Origin: Musa acuminata AAA Group
Lineage: Eukaryota; Streptophyta; Magnoliopsida; Zingiberales; Musaceae
Reading direction: 5' to 3'
Assembly: GCF_036884655.1 (NCBI RefSeq)
Contig: NC_088340.1
Location: 1,502,001 to 1,566,000, forward strand
Length of the DNA: 64,000 nucleotides
Shown here: piece after piece, positions 25,271 to 39,128 of the stretch
Numbering within the stretch: position 1 is the first letter of the stretch
Layout: every line of letters starts with the position of its first letter
The notes under the pieces: generated by a model
The model's input: only the letters and a program-made list of their open reading frames with translations
What the model was told of the DNA's origin: nothing
Database searches by the model: none
Translations under genes and position numbers: made by a program

Positions 25271-26779
25271 GGTGATATTTGCTACATACTTTCGAGTTCT
25301 AAGATTACCGATAGGTGAACCATCTTGTGAGTGAGGTGGACGGCTTTGAGTTTTTCATATCTCGTACATTGTATTGGTTAGTTAATTTTATACAGCTAAC
25401 CTGGGAGGAATCAGAAAAAAAAGAAGATCCAGATCCAGAATATTCAAAATAATGGTTCTTGTGTCAAGCTTTGGAGTTTTGAGTTTAGTTCCGTGTGCCA
25501 TGTAGATTTCGTTTCTTTGGGTTTGATTGAGATGTAATTTTGTCGGGGGGATACATTCTGAACTGTTCAGATTTGCGCAACCCATGTGCCAAATAGGCCT
25601 AGTTATATCTCTACAAAAACGAAAGATAGCATGTTGTTGTACTAAGATTTGTTCTTTCAGATGTACCAGAGATTAGGTTGTGTTGTTATTGTGGATTGTC
25701 CCAAAATAACTATATCATGTATTACTTTCAATATCTGAAGTGAGGTGATTCATTAGTCATTTGCATATGTAATGCCATGCACTTTCTATTGCTTTTCTTA
25801 TGTTTTTGGGGAATAGTATTAGCCTTAACTTTCTCTTTGCTCCTAAAAGTGAGGCATATATCTTATAAATGTTCATTTTGGTTGTCACAATGGATTTGGA
25901 TATGTCTGTGGCTACTGTATAAAGGTCAGCTCATTTGGTGGTGGTGGTGTACTCCATCATGCTGAGGATTTAAAATCTTATTTGGTTACATAAAAAATAT
26001 ATTTTTATTTTGATGGCAGTGTAACAATAATATGGTAGTATTTACTTATCAGAGATTAAGATTGTAAAATTTTATTTAATAAAATATTAATTTGGTATTG
26101 ATCCATCAAACTTATCCAACTCAAAATTTCATTCATTCAGCAAAAGTCAAGGGTTTGAAATATCATTTGAAATTTTAAATATTTTATTATTATTATATAT
26201 TTTGAGATTTATATTTAGATAAATTATCGAAAAAAACTTCTAATAATGGGTTTTTATAAGATGACACCTCCATATTTGATTTTTACTAGGAGCATCATTT
26301 TTATCTTTTAATCAAAATATCCTCAATCAAAATATAATAAAAGCTCAAAACTAAGAGTATTTTATGATAAATTATCCTTTGTATTTTCAATTTTTTATAA
26401 TAGTAATAAAAAAATATTATAGTAATTAAAACTCTCAACAAGAATTATTACTTGATATATTTATTTTCATTTCGAGTTGTAGATAAACAAACTATCCATA
26501 GTAAATGGATTTAAGATTAAAAATAATAATAATAATCCAACTGTTAATTAGATTAGAGATGTTGAATGTGTGGTGATGTCGGATAACATCTTGATGTATA
26601 CTTATCACTCGACACTTCTTCGGTTGTGTCAGCGGACTCCTCTAGAACCGCGACAAACGTTACGAAACTTGCCACACAAGGGCTGTCTACGTCCGATGGG
26701 TCGTGTCTCAAGTCATGTCTCGATGATATTTCCGTCAACCTTCAATATCACAACGGACGTACAGTTCTATAGAAGAAAT
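25271..26779. other. 3' UTR of the two-RRM gene and AT-rich spacer
   Basis: The first 400-500 bases are probably 3' UTR. From about 25980 the sequence is AT-rich, and 26570-26770 is more GC-balanced. Short open frames on both strands show no known domain. Confidence 0.5.
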
Positions 26780-26974
26780 GTAATAATACTTTTGTTAGGG
26801 GGCATACTGTAACTTCGTCAGAGAAGAAAATTAGAAGAAGGGGATTAATGTGAAGTTTTCAAATAACCCCCTAAACATAGTACATATTAAGTTTGTTTCT
26901 TTTAATGTAATTTGAGTTTCTACGTAATAATGCTTTTGTTAGGGGGCATATTGTAACTTCGCCAGAGTGGGAAG
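26780..26974 (+). repeat. Duplicated ~50-bp block upstream of the TRAP beta gene
   Basis: A block beginning GTAATAATACTTTTGTTAGG at 26780 recurs at 26924 with few changes, including GGGGGCATA(C/T)TGTAACTTCG. The period is 144 bp. The second copy ends about 75 bp before the start codon, so the duplication probably covers promoter or 5' UTR sequence. Confidence 0.85.
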
Positions 26975-27047
26975 ATAAAATGGAAGGGACCAATCTGGAC
27001 GGGTACTTCGCACCGGCTATTGTCCGAGGAGCTGTGTAACCCTAGCC

Positions 27048-29548
27048 ATGGCGAGGCCGAGATCGGGATCTTTCCTCCTCTACCTCCTCGCGGCGCTCCT
27101 CGTCACCGCCTTTCCGGCGGCGTTGGCGAGCTCCGATGCGCCATTCATGGTCGCGCACAAGAAGGTGAGCCTCACGCGGCTCAAATCTGGCGTCGAGCGG
27201 GTCTCCGTCTCGATCGACCTCTACAACGAAGGACTCTCGTGAGTTAGCCCCAAAGATCTACGCATTTCTACGGTCTAGAGTTCTGTTTCTCTTATCGATC
27301 GTCCGATCTAACTGATGGATCGTACGTACGGCGTCTCCAATCGGGGAAACGCTGATTGATATCAAACGCCGATCTATCCATTCGATGACATCGCAGATTG
27401 AAAAGACATTGTTTACTTTTAGTTTTGTGTCTTCTTACTTAATTATGTTGCTCGTATCGATTGTCTGTTCTAATGGAATCATATGCATGACATCTCAGAT
27501 CTACGAAACGTTACTTTTTTCGTTGATTTCTTACTTTATTAGCTTTCTTTATACCATCTGCTTGGTATACAAGTACTTTGTTTGCTACTAATATCTCTTT
27601 TCTTTGTGTATCGGATATAGTTTTGAATCTTGTTTTATAAAATAGGTTCTGTTATTTCCATCATGACAAATTCATGCCAATTGAGGGATTGATTAGTCAT
27701 TAAACCATTCTCCAGAGTTAATCAAGTATTCTTGAGCTCAATAGCTTATTTTGAGATCACTTGCAACAACAAAGAACTACTTAGAATGAATAAGTCAGTT
27801 AAGTGCTGCCTGCCTTTTGCTTTGTTGGTTATTGTTTCACTTGTCTTTATTTATATTTCATGTTTTTGCTTGCATATAAAGCGTGGAAATAAATCAATCA
27901 GTTTATTCTCTAATTTATTTAAATTCCCTTGCTTGTTCCAATTTGTCCAAGTTGTTTCGAAACTTTTTGTATCTTCTTTAAAATCTGTTATGAGGTTAGC
28001 TATTGCGCCATCCGGAATTCCTTGATTAATCTTGTAATTCTCATATTCTAAGTGCTATGCAGACATTTGTTTTCCTTTGTTAGAGGTGATTACCTATCAA
28101 ATTTTGAAGCTTGTTTTTGGTAATTAGGTCTTTATGTTCCATTCTCTCCTTATTCGCATCTCTTTTTTATCCTTTCTTATGTTCCTTGCAATTCTGTGAG
28201 ATCTTTGTATGGAGCCAATGCAATGGCAAATTGCTCATTCATTTAGATTGGAGCCATTTTCAATCAACATTTTATATTTCTTTTATGATTAGTGTCTGTT
28301 ATCAATAAATCTTAGTAACTTCTTCTTAAGTGTATTATTGTCAGGTAAGAGTTGCGGTTTTTAGCCTTGGGTCCACCCAAAATTTCCTTCATCAGTGTGC
28401 TTTGTTGATTTTCATACATCATGCTGTACGTTAATCGGTAATATTTCAGGACTGCATATGACGTGAGCATGAACGATGATAGTTGGTCACAAGATATGTT
28501 TGATCTTGTCTCTGGCAGCACATCAAAGACATGGGAAAGGCTTGATGCGTAAGCATATCTAATCCTACAATCTCATTCATGGTAAAGCCATTGGTCTTTG
28601 TGATAAATATGATTTCTGTTACTTTCAGTGGTTCCTCAGCCTCTCACTCTTTTGTCTTGGAGTCTAAAGCGAAGGGCATGTTCCATGGTTCTCCTGCTGT
28701 CATCAAATTTCGTATTCCCACAAAGGCTGCCCTACAGGTATGGTTCTTATCTCGTTTGTAAAGGAGCATTAGTAAGATTTTAAGGCGATGCATTTTGAGT
28801 CCGTATTGTATTTCATTTTGGCTTGCATTTGAAACCGTTGAGCATGAAATCTTTTAAAGAAAATATTGGGCATGAAGGACAACATCTTGCGTTCTACTTC
28901 TTGAGAGTTATCCTTCTGTGGCAATAATAATAAGAATGTTCTTGAACATTCTGAAATTTGTTAAAGTGCTTAAATGATTTCTTCTCACCTATTTTAAAAG
29001 CCTCGGAGATTTTGCAGGAGAAATTGTAGATAAGAATCCATACCTATATTATAACCTTTTGCTAATATGGTTAATGATCGATGTTTGCTACCTCTTTTAT
29101 TCACTGGAAGGATGTTGTAATTGATGTTCACCCTTGTAGGAAGCTTATTCTACCCCCATTCAGCCAATAGATGTTCTCGCCGACAAGCCTCCTGAAAAGA
29201 AATTTGAATGGGTGAGTCATCCACATGGCATTATGCATCCATTACTAATTAGTTGTTCCCTGTCTTGCAATTTCTGATGCTCGATTGCGACTTTCATGTG
29301 TTGGCATTCTCTGCAAACCGGCACAATATATGATTCAACTTGATTCAGGCAAAGGTAAATCTACTTCTTTCTGCGTATTCATCATACTTCCGAAACATTC
29401 CCAGTCTAAAGCTCATCGATTTAAAATGATTCGGTGTATGCAGAGGCTGTTAGCTAAATATGGATCGCTGGTGTCTGTTCTGACATTGGTCGGATTGTTC
29501 GTCTACGTGATTGCAACTCCATCAAAGTCAAGCAAGAAGAAGCGCTAA
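27048..29548 (+). CDS. Translocon-associated protein subunit beta (TRAP beta / SSR2)
   Basis: Exons: 27048-27238, 28450-28548, 28629-28737, 29140-29211, 29349-29354, 29444-29548, giving 193 aa. A signal peptide (residues 1 to about 27, with the LLYLLAALLV core) is followed by the lumenal domain beginning SSDAPFMVAHKKVSLTRLKS. Its conserved blocks include STAYDVSMNDDSW, HSFVLESKAKG, and EAYSTPIQPIDVLADKPPEK. Near the C-terminus comes one membrane helix (about 167-184) and a basic tail ending KSSKKKR. TRAP is an ER membrane complex beside the Sec61 translocon that assists translocation of some secretory and membrane proteins. Length and layout fit the family. The 6-nt exon GCAAAG supplies the Ala-Lys found between EKKFEW and RLLAKYG in relatives; skipping it would keep the frame. 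The start at 27048 is the only Met that gives a signal peptide. Confidence 0.93.
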
Positions 29549-30678
29549 TTTGATTTCCAATTGATTGCCTGATTTCTTTGAGAATGTTTTCAGTGTCTAC
29601 AGGCTGAGTTTTCTTTATGATACCTCAGTGTTTTCTAATTGATAGGACTAGCAGGGAACTTTTTAATGGTCAACCTTTATCCTCACCTGGTTATAACATT
29701 TGCTTGCTAGTGTTCCTAAAATGACTAGGTCTAGAATTTGGATGAAACATGTACCAAAATTTACTACAAGCTGCCCTTTTGTCTTTAGATTGAATGAGTT
29801 TTTCCCATGATAATAATGGACATTTTGTCTTTCCCCTTTTAGTGTGTGAATTTTCATATTTCATATGTTATCCCATTTGAAAGAGTATACAACTTCATTT
29901 TCTGAAACCATCTGCTTGGAACTTAACAATTTGCTAAAATTAGTCATGCAATATATTATCACATTTGAGGGATTATATAATATTATGTTTATGAGTGCCA
30001 TACAAAAGAGTGGTCTGAGGCTCTTAACAATATTTTTCATAATATAATAATAATAATAATAATAATACTTGTTGCTCTTCTGAGTGCTTAGATAAAATAT
30101 CAAAAAAAATATCAGTTAATTTATCTGATAAAGACTTTGACACTTTATTGTAAGATTCCAAATTTGAATCTCATCTTCACCTTTTATCCTTTATAACAAT
30201 ATACAGTATGTACTCACAAAAGTACTCACATGGCAAAGCCTGTGTAACACAAATTGCATGCATCAAAGGTCATAAGAATAAGATTCTACCCTCGTCTCAT
30301 ATAACAAATGAAAATTGTTTAATGACAACAGTCATCTACGCTCATTCTAAATTTACACCGGTCGCGATGAGAACATCAGTAGTATAACATCATCAATATA
30401 GAACTGGAGAAACATGGGTGAGCTCTCCGAGTTGAAGTGTTCAGGCCATGACTGACTGATTATTTGAGATATGACAACCAGCCTGAAAGCAGAAATCCAG
30501 TATCCAATTCAGTAGCATTTCTCACAGATAATATCCATGGTTACCGATTAAAAGTCCAAAGAAAGTTGTGCTGGCTTCAATCCTGCTTTTGACAATATCT
30601 TCATGGCATGCGCAGAATCAATCTTGTTTCTTCCCGAGTACGATCCTGTCATATGTCAATTTTGTCACTAATCCTCCT
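29549..30678. other. Convergent 3' regions of TRAP beta and the nucleotidyltransferase gene
   Basis: AT-rich sequence holds the expected 3' UTRs of two convergent genes, plus a short (TAA)n tract near 30045-30065. No gene is seen. Confidence 0.6.
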
Positions 30679-33348
30679 TCAGGCAGGATTTGCTCTGTCC
30701 TCATTCTCTAGGTTGAGAGGAAAGACTGTGTCGAAGACAACTCTGGCGAAAACATGTCGGATTTCGGCAAGCCCACCTTGGGCAAGAGTGAAATAGTTTA
30801 TTTTACACCCTTTTTTGGTGACGAAGTCTCTCTCCCTCTGTCCATATCTAACACACTCAAACAACCTGCAAACTCTCAGATACAATTGTAGCGGTATAAA
30901 TACCTGCAAGACAAGCAAGAGTTCCATTAAATCAAGAAACATGTTACATGATTGATGCTAGTCACAAGCAACCATCAGAAAATTTGAATGGAGAAAAGCA
31001 TTGATTTACTTCTTCGAGGACCGTGTTATACTCACTAAATCAGAATATGGGGCCTGAGGATATTGTGCCATTGCTTGCGAAACTAAATGCTCATCTGTCA
31101 TTGAACTTAATGCTGAACCAACCGACGAAGCAAGGTCGATAACGTCACTAAGCAAGTCCCCTTCAGCATCCCACTTTTGAGGTTCCAACAATTCCGAATA
31201 GCTACCGTCATGTGAATGGGTAATCTTCTTCGCAATATCTACAGCCTCTGACAAATTCCCTCCATTATGAAGAGCAAGGGTGAAAATTGCTACTACTAAG
31301 GGATCTCGAGGTTGACGAACTAGTGCTTGATGAAACGCTAAAATCCCTACCCTGATAAGTAGATAATCTACTAAGAACGTTGCAGTAGAATAACATCATG
31401 CTAATAAAAAAAATGAAACACTGATTAGAGTTCAGAAAATATATATATATAAAACTGAAAATGAAAATAAATGGAAGCCTTAAGTAAATGGAGCAATATA
31501 TAAAACTAAAACGAAGTTCAGAAAAAAGTAACCAAGATCATATCACAGATTCAATATCAATGTCGTCATCATGTTTCCAGTAACCATGGATTATCATCTG
31601 TGAGGTGATACCACAGCACATATATTTACTTATTTTATTTATCTATCTACTATGGTATACCAGTATAAAAGCCCGATGGCCCCCGCCTCATCTGAACAGA
31701 GCAATAAATTCACAACTGAAACTGTACCAACCAAAATAACAAGTGAAGACTGGAATTAAGTCCAGAACTAACTCAAACTGATTGGTGAGAGTGACTGAAA
31801 CATGAACTAACTCAAAGCAAGGGAAATACAATGAGACCATAAACTAACTAGAAATTGGAGCACAATTGACTTGCTAACAGATGAACAACGATATAGCTTG
31901 AAAATGACCATTAAATGACAAAGATGAGTTCATCCTGCCCCACTGCCAATAAAGATCATAATACACTTAGGAGGGTGATACCTGCTGTGGTACTAAAGCA
32001 ACAAAAGTCTATTGTTCCATAGTTTGTTTGAGATAGATGCTGATTCAAATTAGTTATTGTTTAATAATTGAGACAGGCTGCATCATGTGCAACTGACACC
32101 CACAAACTCTGTACCAGTGGCATGTAAGTTCTAAGGATTTCATAAATTAAACAAAGACTTGAATTTCAAAAGAACAATGTGAACTACAAATCTAAATATG
32201 ATCTTGTACTACAAGGTAGTATTGGTAAACAGTTCCCTGAATATTTAAGTGGCAAAGATACACTTGTGTTTGACATGAATAGTATTGGCATGCTATTGTT
32301 AGTGCAATTTTTTGAATGCAACTGAAAAACCAAAATGAATTTTCAACTCACCAGAGGCTGTTATGGCATGGCCTGTTAGGCGCAAGAAGCTTATCCAGGT
32401 TGGCAAACATAGCCTGCATACAGAAAGTCAAGCAAAAGAACTGCAACTTCAGTCTACAATTAAAATGGACTAAAAAGTTGTAAATGTTAGAATATTTGTT
32501 CATTTTCAATTTGTAGTTCACATGATTGAGAAAACAGTCTACTGGACCTCCCCTTCTTTGTATTTCTTTCTTCATGCAAGTTTGATGCAATATAAAACTA
32601 AATAGATAAATGGTGTATAGAGAGATGACATGGTAAGAAAGATGAGGGTTAAAAACTGGATGAATTTCACAGAAGTTGGTGGAAGATAACCATGACCATC
32701 AAACTGTAGAGAAAATCAAAAGTTTCAACATGAAAACAATTCCAATCGTCGTATTAGACTACTAACTAGACTCCTATGTTTACAAACAAAAAAGAATTCT
32801 CTATAAGAGAAAAGATCAAAAGTAAAGATCGATAGATCAAAAGCAATGATTTCAATCATCTCATCTCTCAAATCTTCATTATTCTGCCATATCAAGACCG
32901 ATTCCATGTAATGCTGTTATATTTGTCCTGTCCAAGTCAGATACTGAAAATGAAAAGTTATCAGAAAAACAAAGAGTCTAGATTTAATCATACCAGTAAC
33001 ATGTTTGATCGCTTATCTCGCCTTCGAAAACCTTGTGAAACAAAATATGCTGCCTGTCAAGTGCAATCAAAGCATTCAATTTCAGCAAAGAACAAAATCA
33101 GAAGATACATGATGAATAAAATAGGCCGACCAATTGAAATATGATGGACCTGGATAGGTAATAGTAGTTCAAGAAGGCCGAATTTCCAAAGCAATCTCAA
33201 AGAATTTTCAGCTGATCCATATGCTAGCATATAGTTCATTTCCATGAGGATTCTTCCCTAAAATATGGAAAAAATTGTGCCAATGACAAAAAAAACAAGG
33301 TTTTCATCAACTAATTGACATTTAAAACCTAGAGTAAGAAAAAGGCTA

Positions 33349-33423
<75 letters not shown>

Positions 33424-36400
33424 ATACCTTGTCAAGTCTAAGTACTGAGCTAGCAAGATCCTTCACAGAATAGGCTGTTTCTTTTGAAAAACGGAAACCT
33501 AAACGAGCTGCAATTCTGATTGCACGCAGAATACGGGCTGCAAAGGATCACAAGAAGTGCCATACAATGCTTTGAAAGAAAGATTACATGTTTCTAGACG
33601 TAAATAAGGTTAAAAAATGGGGTGGGAAATAAGTTAACTCACCACAGTCTTCCGAGAAGGACATATTTGCAGGAATTACAGTCCGAACCTAATTGAAAAG
33701 GAGAAAAAACATGAGCTCAAAAGTCATGGTAAAAGGGTCGTTGCAGAATAATGTCTGACAATTATGAAATACATGCACACTTTGGAATTTTTAATGTCCT
33801 CCATGCCTCCTAAGTAATCATAAACTAGCTTCGAATATGGGTTGAACATTAACCTGAAAAGAAAAAGGTAGAAGGGAGAGTAAGAACTGCTTCCAAGGAA
33901 AGAAGCATACATGTCAGTATGTCACAAATATGTTTGCAATTACTTGAAGAGAAATGAATCAAATATACTCGGAAAACAACTTTTTTAAAGAAGCAAAATT
34001 AAAGCAAATCACGTTCAAACTTTTGAAGAGACTAAATGATAACCCGTTAATGGTGAAGTCCCGACCAAGACAATTTCTCCAACGAACATAATCATGCTCA
34101 TCACAACCAGATCTTGAAAAATTAGTCAAATCATGGTTTTGCTTTCTTCCATGGGTGTTAAAACTTGAAACCTGCTCCATCAGATTAAGAAGAGTGAATT
34201 AACATGAGGAATCTACCTGACTACAGAAAGTTATTTTTTTATTTTCATAAAAAAGTTGATCCTCGCTGCAGGGTAAGTCTAACAATCCAAAATCGGCGTG
34301 TCAGAGTGTGCAGGAGCTATTTTGTTTATTTTGTCTCTACAATAATTGTAATATTTCAGGAGGTTTTTTAAAATATTAAATTGCCACATGATAACATCAT
34401 ATGTAACTATATTCCACTTATCAAGATCGTTCAAGGAGAAGAATAAGAAGCTAAAATAAAACGGAAGAAATTTGGGTAAATATATCCGACTGAAGATGCA
34501 CTACAAGAATGAGAAGTAATCCCAACCATAGATTTTGCTAATAAGTATATGGCACATCAAGATGCTCACTCTACATCAGATATGGTATAAGAGAAAATTA
34601 TCTAAAATAAACAAAAAAACAAACAAGAGCAACTTGTCTTACATCATACTAATATCATAGTTCTTGGCCTACATAAAACTGGTGCTAAAGAAACTTGCCC
34701 TAAATCACAGGCCCCCTTTGAAATCAACCAATAGAAAAAGAAGGAAAAAGAGATCACCCCAAAATCAAGTGAAAAACCCCAGCAACTTTTTCCATCAGTC
34801 CCTCACATGCAAACATGTATAAATATACAATGTACATATTATGTGAATCTATATAAAGAGAGATATATTTATCTGTAATTTTATGTTTAAGCATATTTGA
34901 ATTGACAGGAAACTAACAAAATATGCAAGAACTTTTATCTTGCTGAGTAATCTAAGGACCAGGAAGCCCATATTCTGCAGAAAATAGAAAAAGATTAACT
35001 AAGAACTAACCTCCACTATGCAGTCATTAACATGCACATGGCATATTGGAAACCTTTTTCCAACTATATCACAGTGCGAAAAATTCTTTTTCACCTGCAA
35101 ATATTATGTAAGGCTATAATTAACATATGATATAGATGACATATATCATTAAAAAAAATAAAGAAACCAACCAACAGAAAAACAAGAGAACCATGGAAGA
35201 GAATAGGAGTACAAACATGCCATCCCAGTTCCACCCAAATGTTACTGAAGTAGGCATTAAAGTGTCTATACCAAGCACAGGATGCAGCATGAAAAGAGGA
35301 ACCAGCTACTTCAGTGATGATACATTTATTCCCTCCATTCCAGAACATTTTACTAGGATTTATAAGCCCTACATAATTTTAATAAATTAGAAAAACGTAA
35401 TTACTCTGCTAGAATACTGGTGTCTCAAATATTTCCATGGTTCATGTTTTCCTCTTGATTAACCACAGTGTTTTCCCATTCTGTTCTCTCCTTTCCTAAA
35501 ACATGCGCCTTTTTACCAAACAAGTGCAAAGGTTTGTGTTAATTATACATATCCTCCCTTTGCCAAAGAAGATGCTTAATCTTGTTCTTGCTAGAGAAGG
35601 GCCTTGTCATGTCAGCTTTCAAGGATCATGGATTAGTATAAGACAACTACCACAAGTAGAGCCTCTGTCAAGATTTCATTATAAAAGGTGAGTAAATATG
35701 GATTTCATAGGGACTATTTGAAAACCTAGATATTCCCATTTTGCTATATCATGATTATGTTCCACAACAACAAGATTCTGTTATGTCCCTGCTATATAAG
35801 GTTTGCTACATGGATCTGTTCTCACCATTGAACTACAAGACCTATCGATTAGGTCTCATGCTGTTAATTAAGAAAAATAAATTTCAAATCCCCAATGAAA
35901 TACATTGCAAACCAAGTCATAAGCTGAAAAAGCCTTTGTGCAAGATACATTGTGTGCTTGGAGGTTATAAAACAACAGAAACCAACCATTTTGAGTCACA
36001 ATATACATGATGAAGTTCTTTGCAGGGTCATAACTGAATGTGCAGTAATACTAGTCATACAAAAGAAAGTATTACTATTGCCTGTTGGTCCTCTTTTGTC
36101 TGTCTGAATTTTTGGATCGCTTGAAACAAAAAGTTCATTCAAGATTATGGTAGGCCCTAAACCTTACATACCATGCCATAGGCCCATTACCAAATCTACA
36201 TTGTAGATCTTGGAACAGTTGTGTACAATTGTTGAAATATTGAGTTGTGGGATCTAAAGGTCTTCTAAAGATTTGAAATGATACCAAACTTAACGATACC
36301 ATCAAGTTTTATAAAGAAGAAAAAGCAGGGATAAACCTCTCGGAGATCCGCTGAAGTTATAATGTCAAAATCTTTTGGTGTTTTCTTCATAACAAGATCT

Positions 36401-37137
36401 CGCACACAACCTCCAACCAGATATACATCATAGCCTGTGGAATCATAAACCTCATGAACTTATTATCTTAGTCCACAGCAAATATAACCATTTGATGCAA
36501 CAATGAGCAAGGTTTTGTTATCAATGCAACAGAAAAAAAGATTATTAGCTCTTACATTTCAGCTTGCAACACTAGAAATCTGCTATGTTTGCATTTCAAC
36601 TTAGTCAAATTCGATTTATTAAAACTTCTCGAAAAAGGAAAAAAAACAACCTTTTTTCCGAAGCTCGTTCAGTACCGTTCTGGTTGGCTTTGGTATCATG
36701 GAAGACCTAATTCCCAGCTCCTTGGAGCTCAGCATTTTCCACTCAGACCCTTGAAAGCCCTCACTACCTTGAAAGAACAAAATTACATTGATCTCTCCGC
36801 AATGACTTCGAATTGAGAGATAAAACAAGAAAACCTTATTTCACTGTTTGACGAAAAAAAAAAAAAAAGGCGTCATGAGAAAAATAAAAATCATCTAAGA
36901 GATTTTACTTCTTCCATTGGGTTTAGGAGAAGACGACGAACGCGGGGCGGAGGCCGGACCGGCCTGGTCGCCGCCGCTGCCGACAAGGCGATGGGGGTTC
37001 GCCAGGGTTTCGACGATGGCGACGGGAGAGGGAGCGGGAGCGGCGGCAGCGGTGCTCCGGCGGCGGCCGCATAGGACGAGCGGACGGCGGAAGGGAAACG
37101 GAGACTTCAAGACGCCTCCGAAGCCGGCGACCGCCAT
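30679..37137 (-). CDS. Polynucleotide adenylyltransferase / CCA-adding enzyme family protein, probably organellar
   Basis: Exons in order: 37137-36909, 36767-36651, 36434-36337, 35094-35011, 34171-34044, 33853-33781, 33688-33643, 33537-33428, 33257-33150, 33053-32994, 32413-32352, 31351-31036, 30903-30679. All join in phase to give 551 aa. The first about 75 residues are Arg/Ala/Ser/Pro-rich, like a plastid or mitochondrial transit peptide. The class II nucleotidyltransferase head follows: YLVGGCVRD (about 119-128), then the DFD metal-binding pair (137 and 139). Further on are RDFTING, VYDYLGGMEDI and ARILRAIRIAARLGF, all PcnB/CCA-enzyme signatures. The C-terminus (FIPLQLYLR, RHVFARVVFDTVFPLN) matches the plant At5g23690-like subfamily. 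Such enzymes add A or CCA to RNA 3' ends; which substrate this subfamily uses is not clear from sequence. Reading past 31036 instead of splicing gives a shorter end at 31006. An upstream in-frame Met at 37191 is less likely as the start. Confidence 0.92.
33354..33423. repeat. (AT)n/(GT)n compound microsatellite, intron of the nucleotidyltransferase gene
   Basis: About 29 AT units run into about six GT units, immediately next to the donor of the 33537-33428 exon. Confidence 0.95.
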
Positions 37138-37821
37138 CTCCAAGTCCAGTATACGTACCACCATAAACACGGAGGATAAAGGAAAAAACAAGACCTCCGA
37201 ATCTGAGATGGAAACCCTCGGGAGCTCGATGCGAGGGCGGCGATATCTCCAGGGAAGAGGAGATGAAAGCCGAGGGCAACAGCCACCACCGCTCGGTATC
37301 CTCCTATCCCGCCTCGAACTAATTTAGAACCGTCTGATTCATCACGCTCTCCCATAATAGCCTTGCTTTGAGATTATAAAAAAGTGCTGATGAAGTCAAC
37401 ATGGGCCGGCATCGACTCGGGTGGTTTTGGCCCATTCGATCCTCATTAACTACTTAATTGGTAAAGATTTTGATACATAAGATCTGAAATATTTAGAATT
37501 AAATATGATATTTGTTGTGAAAATAATATTTGAGTGCTTCTTAGTTTAATTGATAATTTTTTTTAATAAATTATTTTTATAAATAAAAATAAAAATATTT
37601 TAAGGCACCGAAATGCTACGTTCAAATTGATACTCGGATCTCAAATTATTAATAGATATCACTATGATCATCGATCGACAGAATACTATTCGATCTCGAT
37701 TCCTCGGAGTCAATAATATCCGAGATATAAAGGATAATAATGATGTGATGGCATATGATACCGAGAGATATGAATGATCTATTTTTATTTTATTGAATAC
37801 AAATAATAATAATATTTAGTT

Positions 37822-37854
<33 letters not shown>

Positions 37855-38298
37855 CTAAAATATCCACCGTCCAATGCCGATGGAATCAATAGTTATGTAA
37901 TTGGTGGCTAAAGTTAAGTTAGCAGTAGGGAGATGCCTATGAAACGGAGCAAAGCTCGGACGTCCGGCAATAATGGATAGCATGGGCGATGCATGTGCTG
38001 GATAGCATATCCAAGGACGAGTCACAGTCTCCATATTGTACTAATCACTGCAAAGTTTGACGCGTACCAAATTGCCTTCTTCCGTCCAATTTCAAGGATC
38101 CATGCATTTCCATTGATGGATTTCTTTTGAATCGTTACTCCATCTTTATATCTCCTATATGGAAATTAAGTTGTTCAATTTGATCACTTATGACAAACAC
38201 TCACCTTTCGTGGTGTATTATTGTAATAATAATAATAATATTTAATTTATTATCTCCTCAATTTTTTTCCTTTCAATTTCATAAGCCTTTCATCTCTT

Positions 38299-38344
38299 AT
38301 TATATATATATAATAATATATATATATATATATATATATAATAT
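38299..38344. repeat. Imperfect (AT)n microsatellite
   Basis: Alternating TA tract with one TAATAA interruption. Confidence 0.9.
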
Positions 38345-39092
38345 TCCAATTGAGAGGGCAAAAAGTGGAGAAGTCCTCGTGAGTCGACAAGTGTCACAAA
38401 ATTAAGGACGGGAAACGGGGAGGGCCCCACGAAGGCGGCAAATGGAAGTGTGTGGGCCCGCCCGCATTCAAAAGGAATCCATGGGGGAGAGTTAGAATTC
38501 AATGGACGGGAGGCCCGCCCAGTTAAGGCGACGGTGCCAACCCACTGACACGGGATCAGAGGGCAAGGACCGCGGTGGCTCCGGTCAATCCGAGAGTGCC
38601 CATGCTCGGTGGTAGGCCGAGAGAAAGCAACCCCGCGAGCCAGCAGAGGAGACAAGCTTGACGAGGAGCCGCAGGGGTCAATCATTGGTGGGGGGGGTGG
38701 TCTGGTGCGCTGTTTCTGCTTCTGCTTCCGCTGGGGGGCGAATGCCGCATGTGAAGGCGCGTGACTGCTGCTACGGGGAAAAGAGAGAGATGCAGCTCTC
38801 CCACATGGGGCTTCGCAGGCAGTGCCAAGTTGGTGTCCTCTGCGGTGGTGCTGCCTGGTTGTGGCTTGCTCGTCTTCCACCTGCCTGCTGCTTGCCACCG
38901 ATGCCTAGGAAAGAGTTGCCATGCTGTCATTAAGAGCTATATGATGTCAGACCACCTTCAAGAACGATGAATAATGACTGCATCATTTCAGAATTATTGT
39001 TGGGGTATGGAAGAAGATGTCATGCGATCACTCCTTTGAGCTTCAAAAGCTGGTGACAAGCAAATATCAAATATGCTCAGTAGGGTCTTACT

Positions 39093-39093
<1 letters not shown>

Positions 39094-39125
<32 letters not shown>
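39094..39125. repeat. (AC)n microsatellite
   Basis: About 16 AC units followed by GAGAG. Confidence 0.95.

Positions 39126-39128
<3 letters not shown>

Noticed and set aside
38750..38860. Possible microRNA precursor in the GC-rich block
   Set aside because: Compared by eye with the common conserved plant microRNAs (for example miR156, 160, 164, 166, 167, 172, 408, 528), no mature sequence matched and no convincing long stem was found.
38290..38898. 202-codon reverse-strand open frame
   Set aside because: It reads into the (AT)n tract at its end, is rich in low-complexity Arg/Pro/Ser/His, overlaps other open frames on both strands and has no recognisable domain; this is typical of a GC-rich noncoding block.
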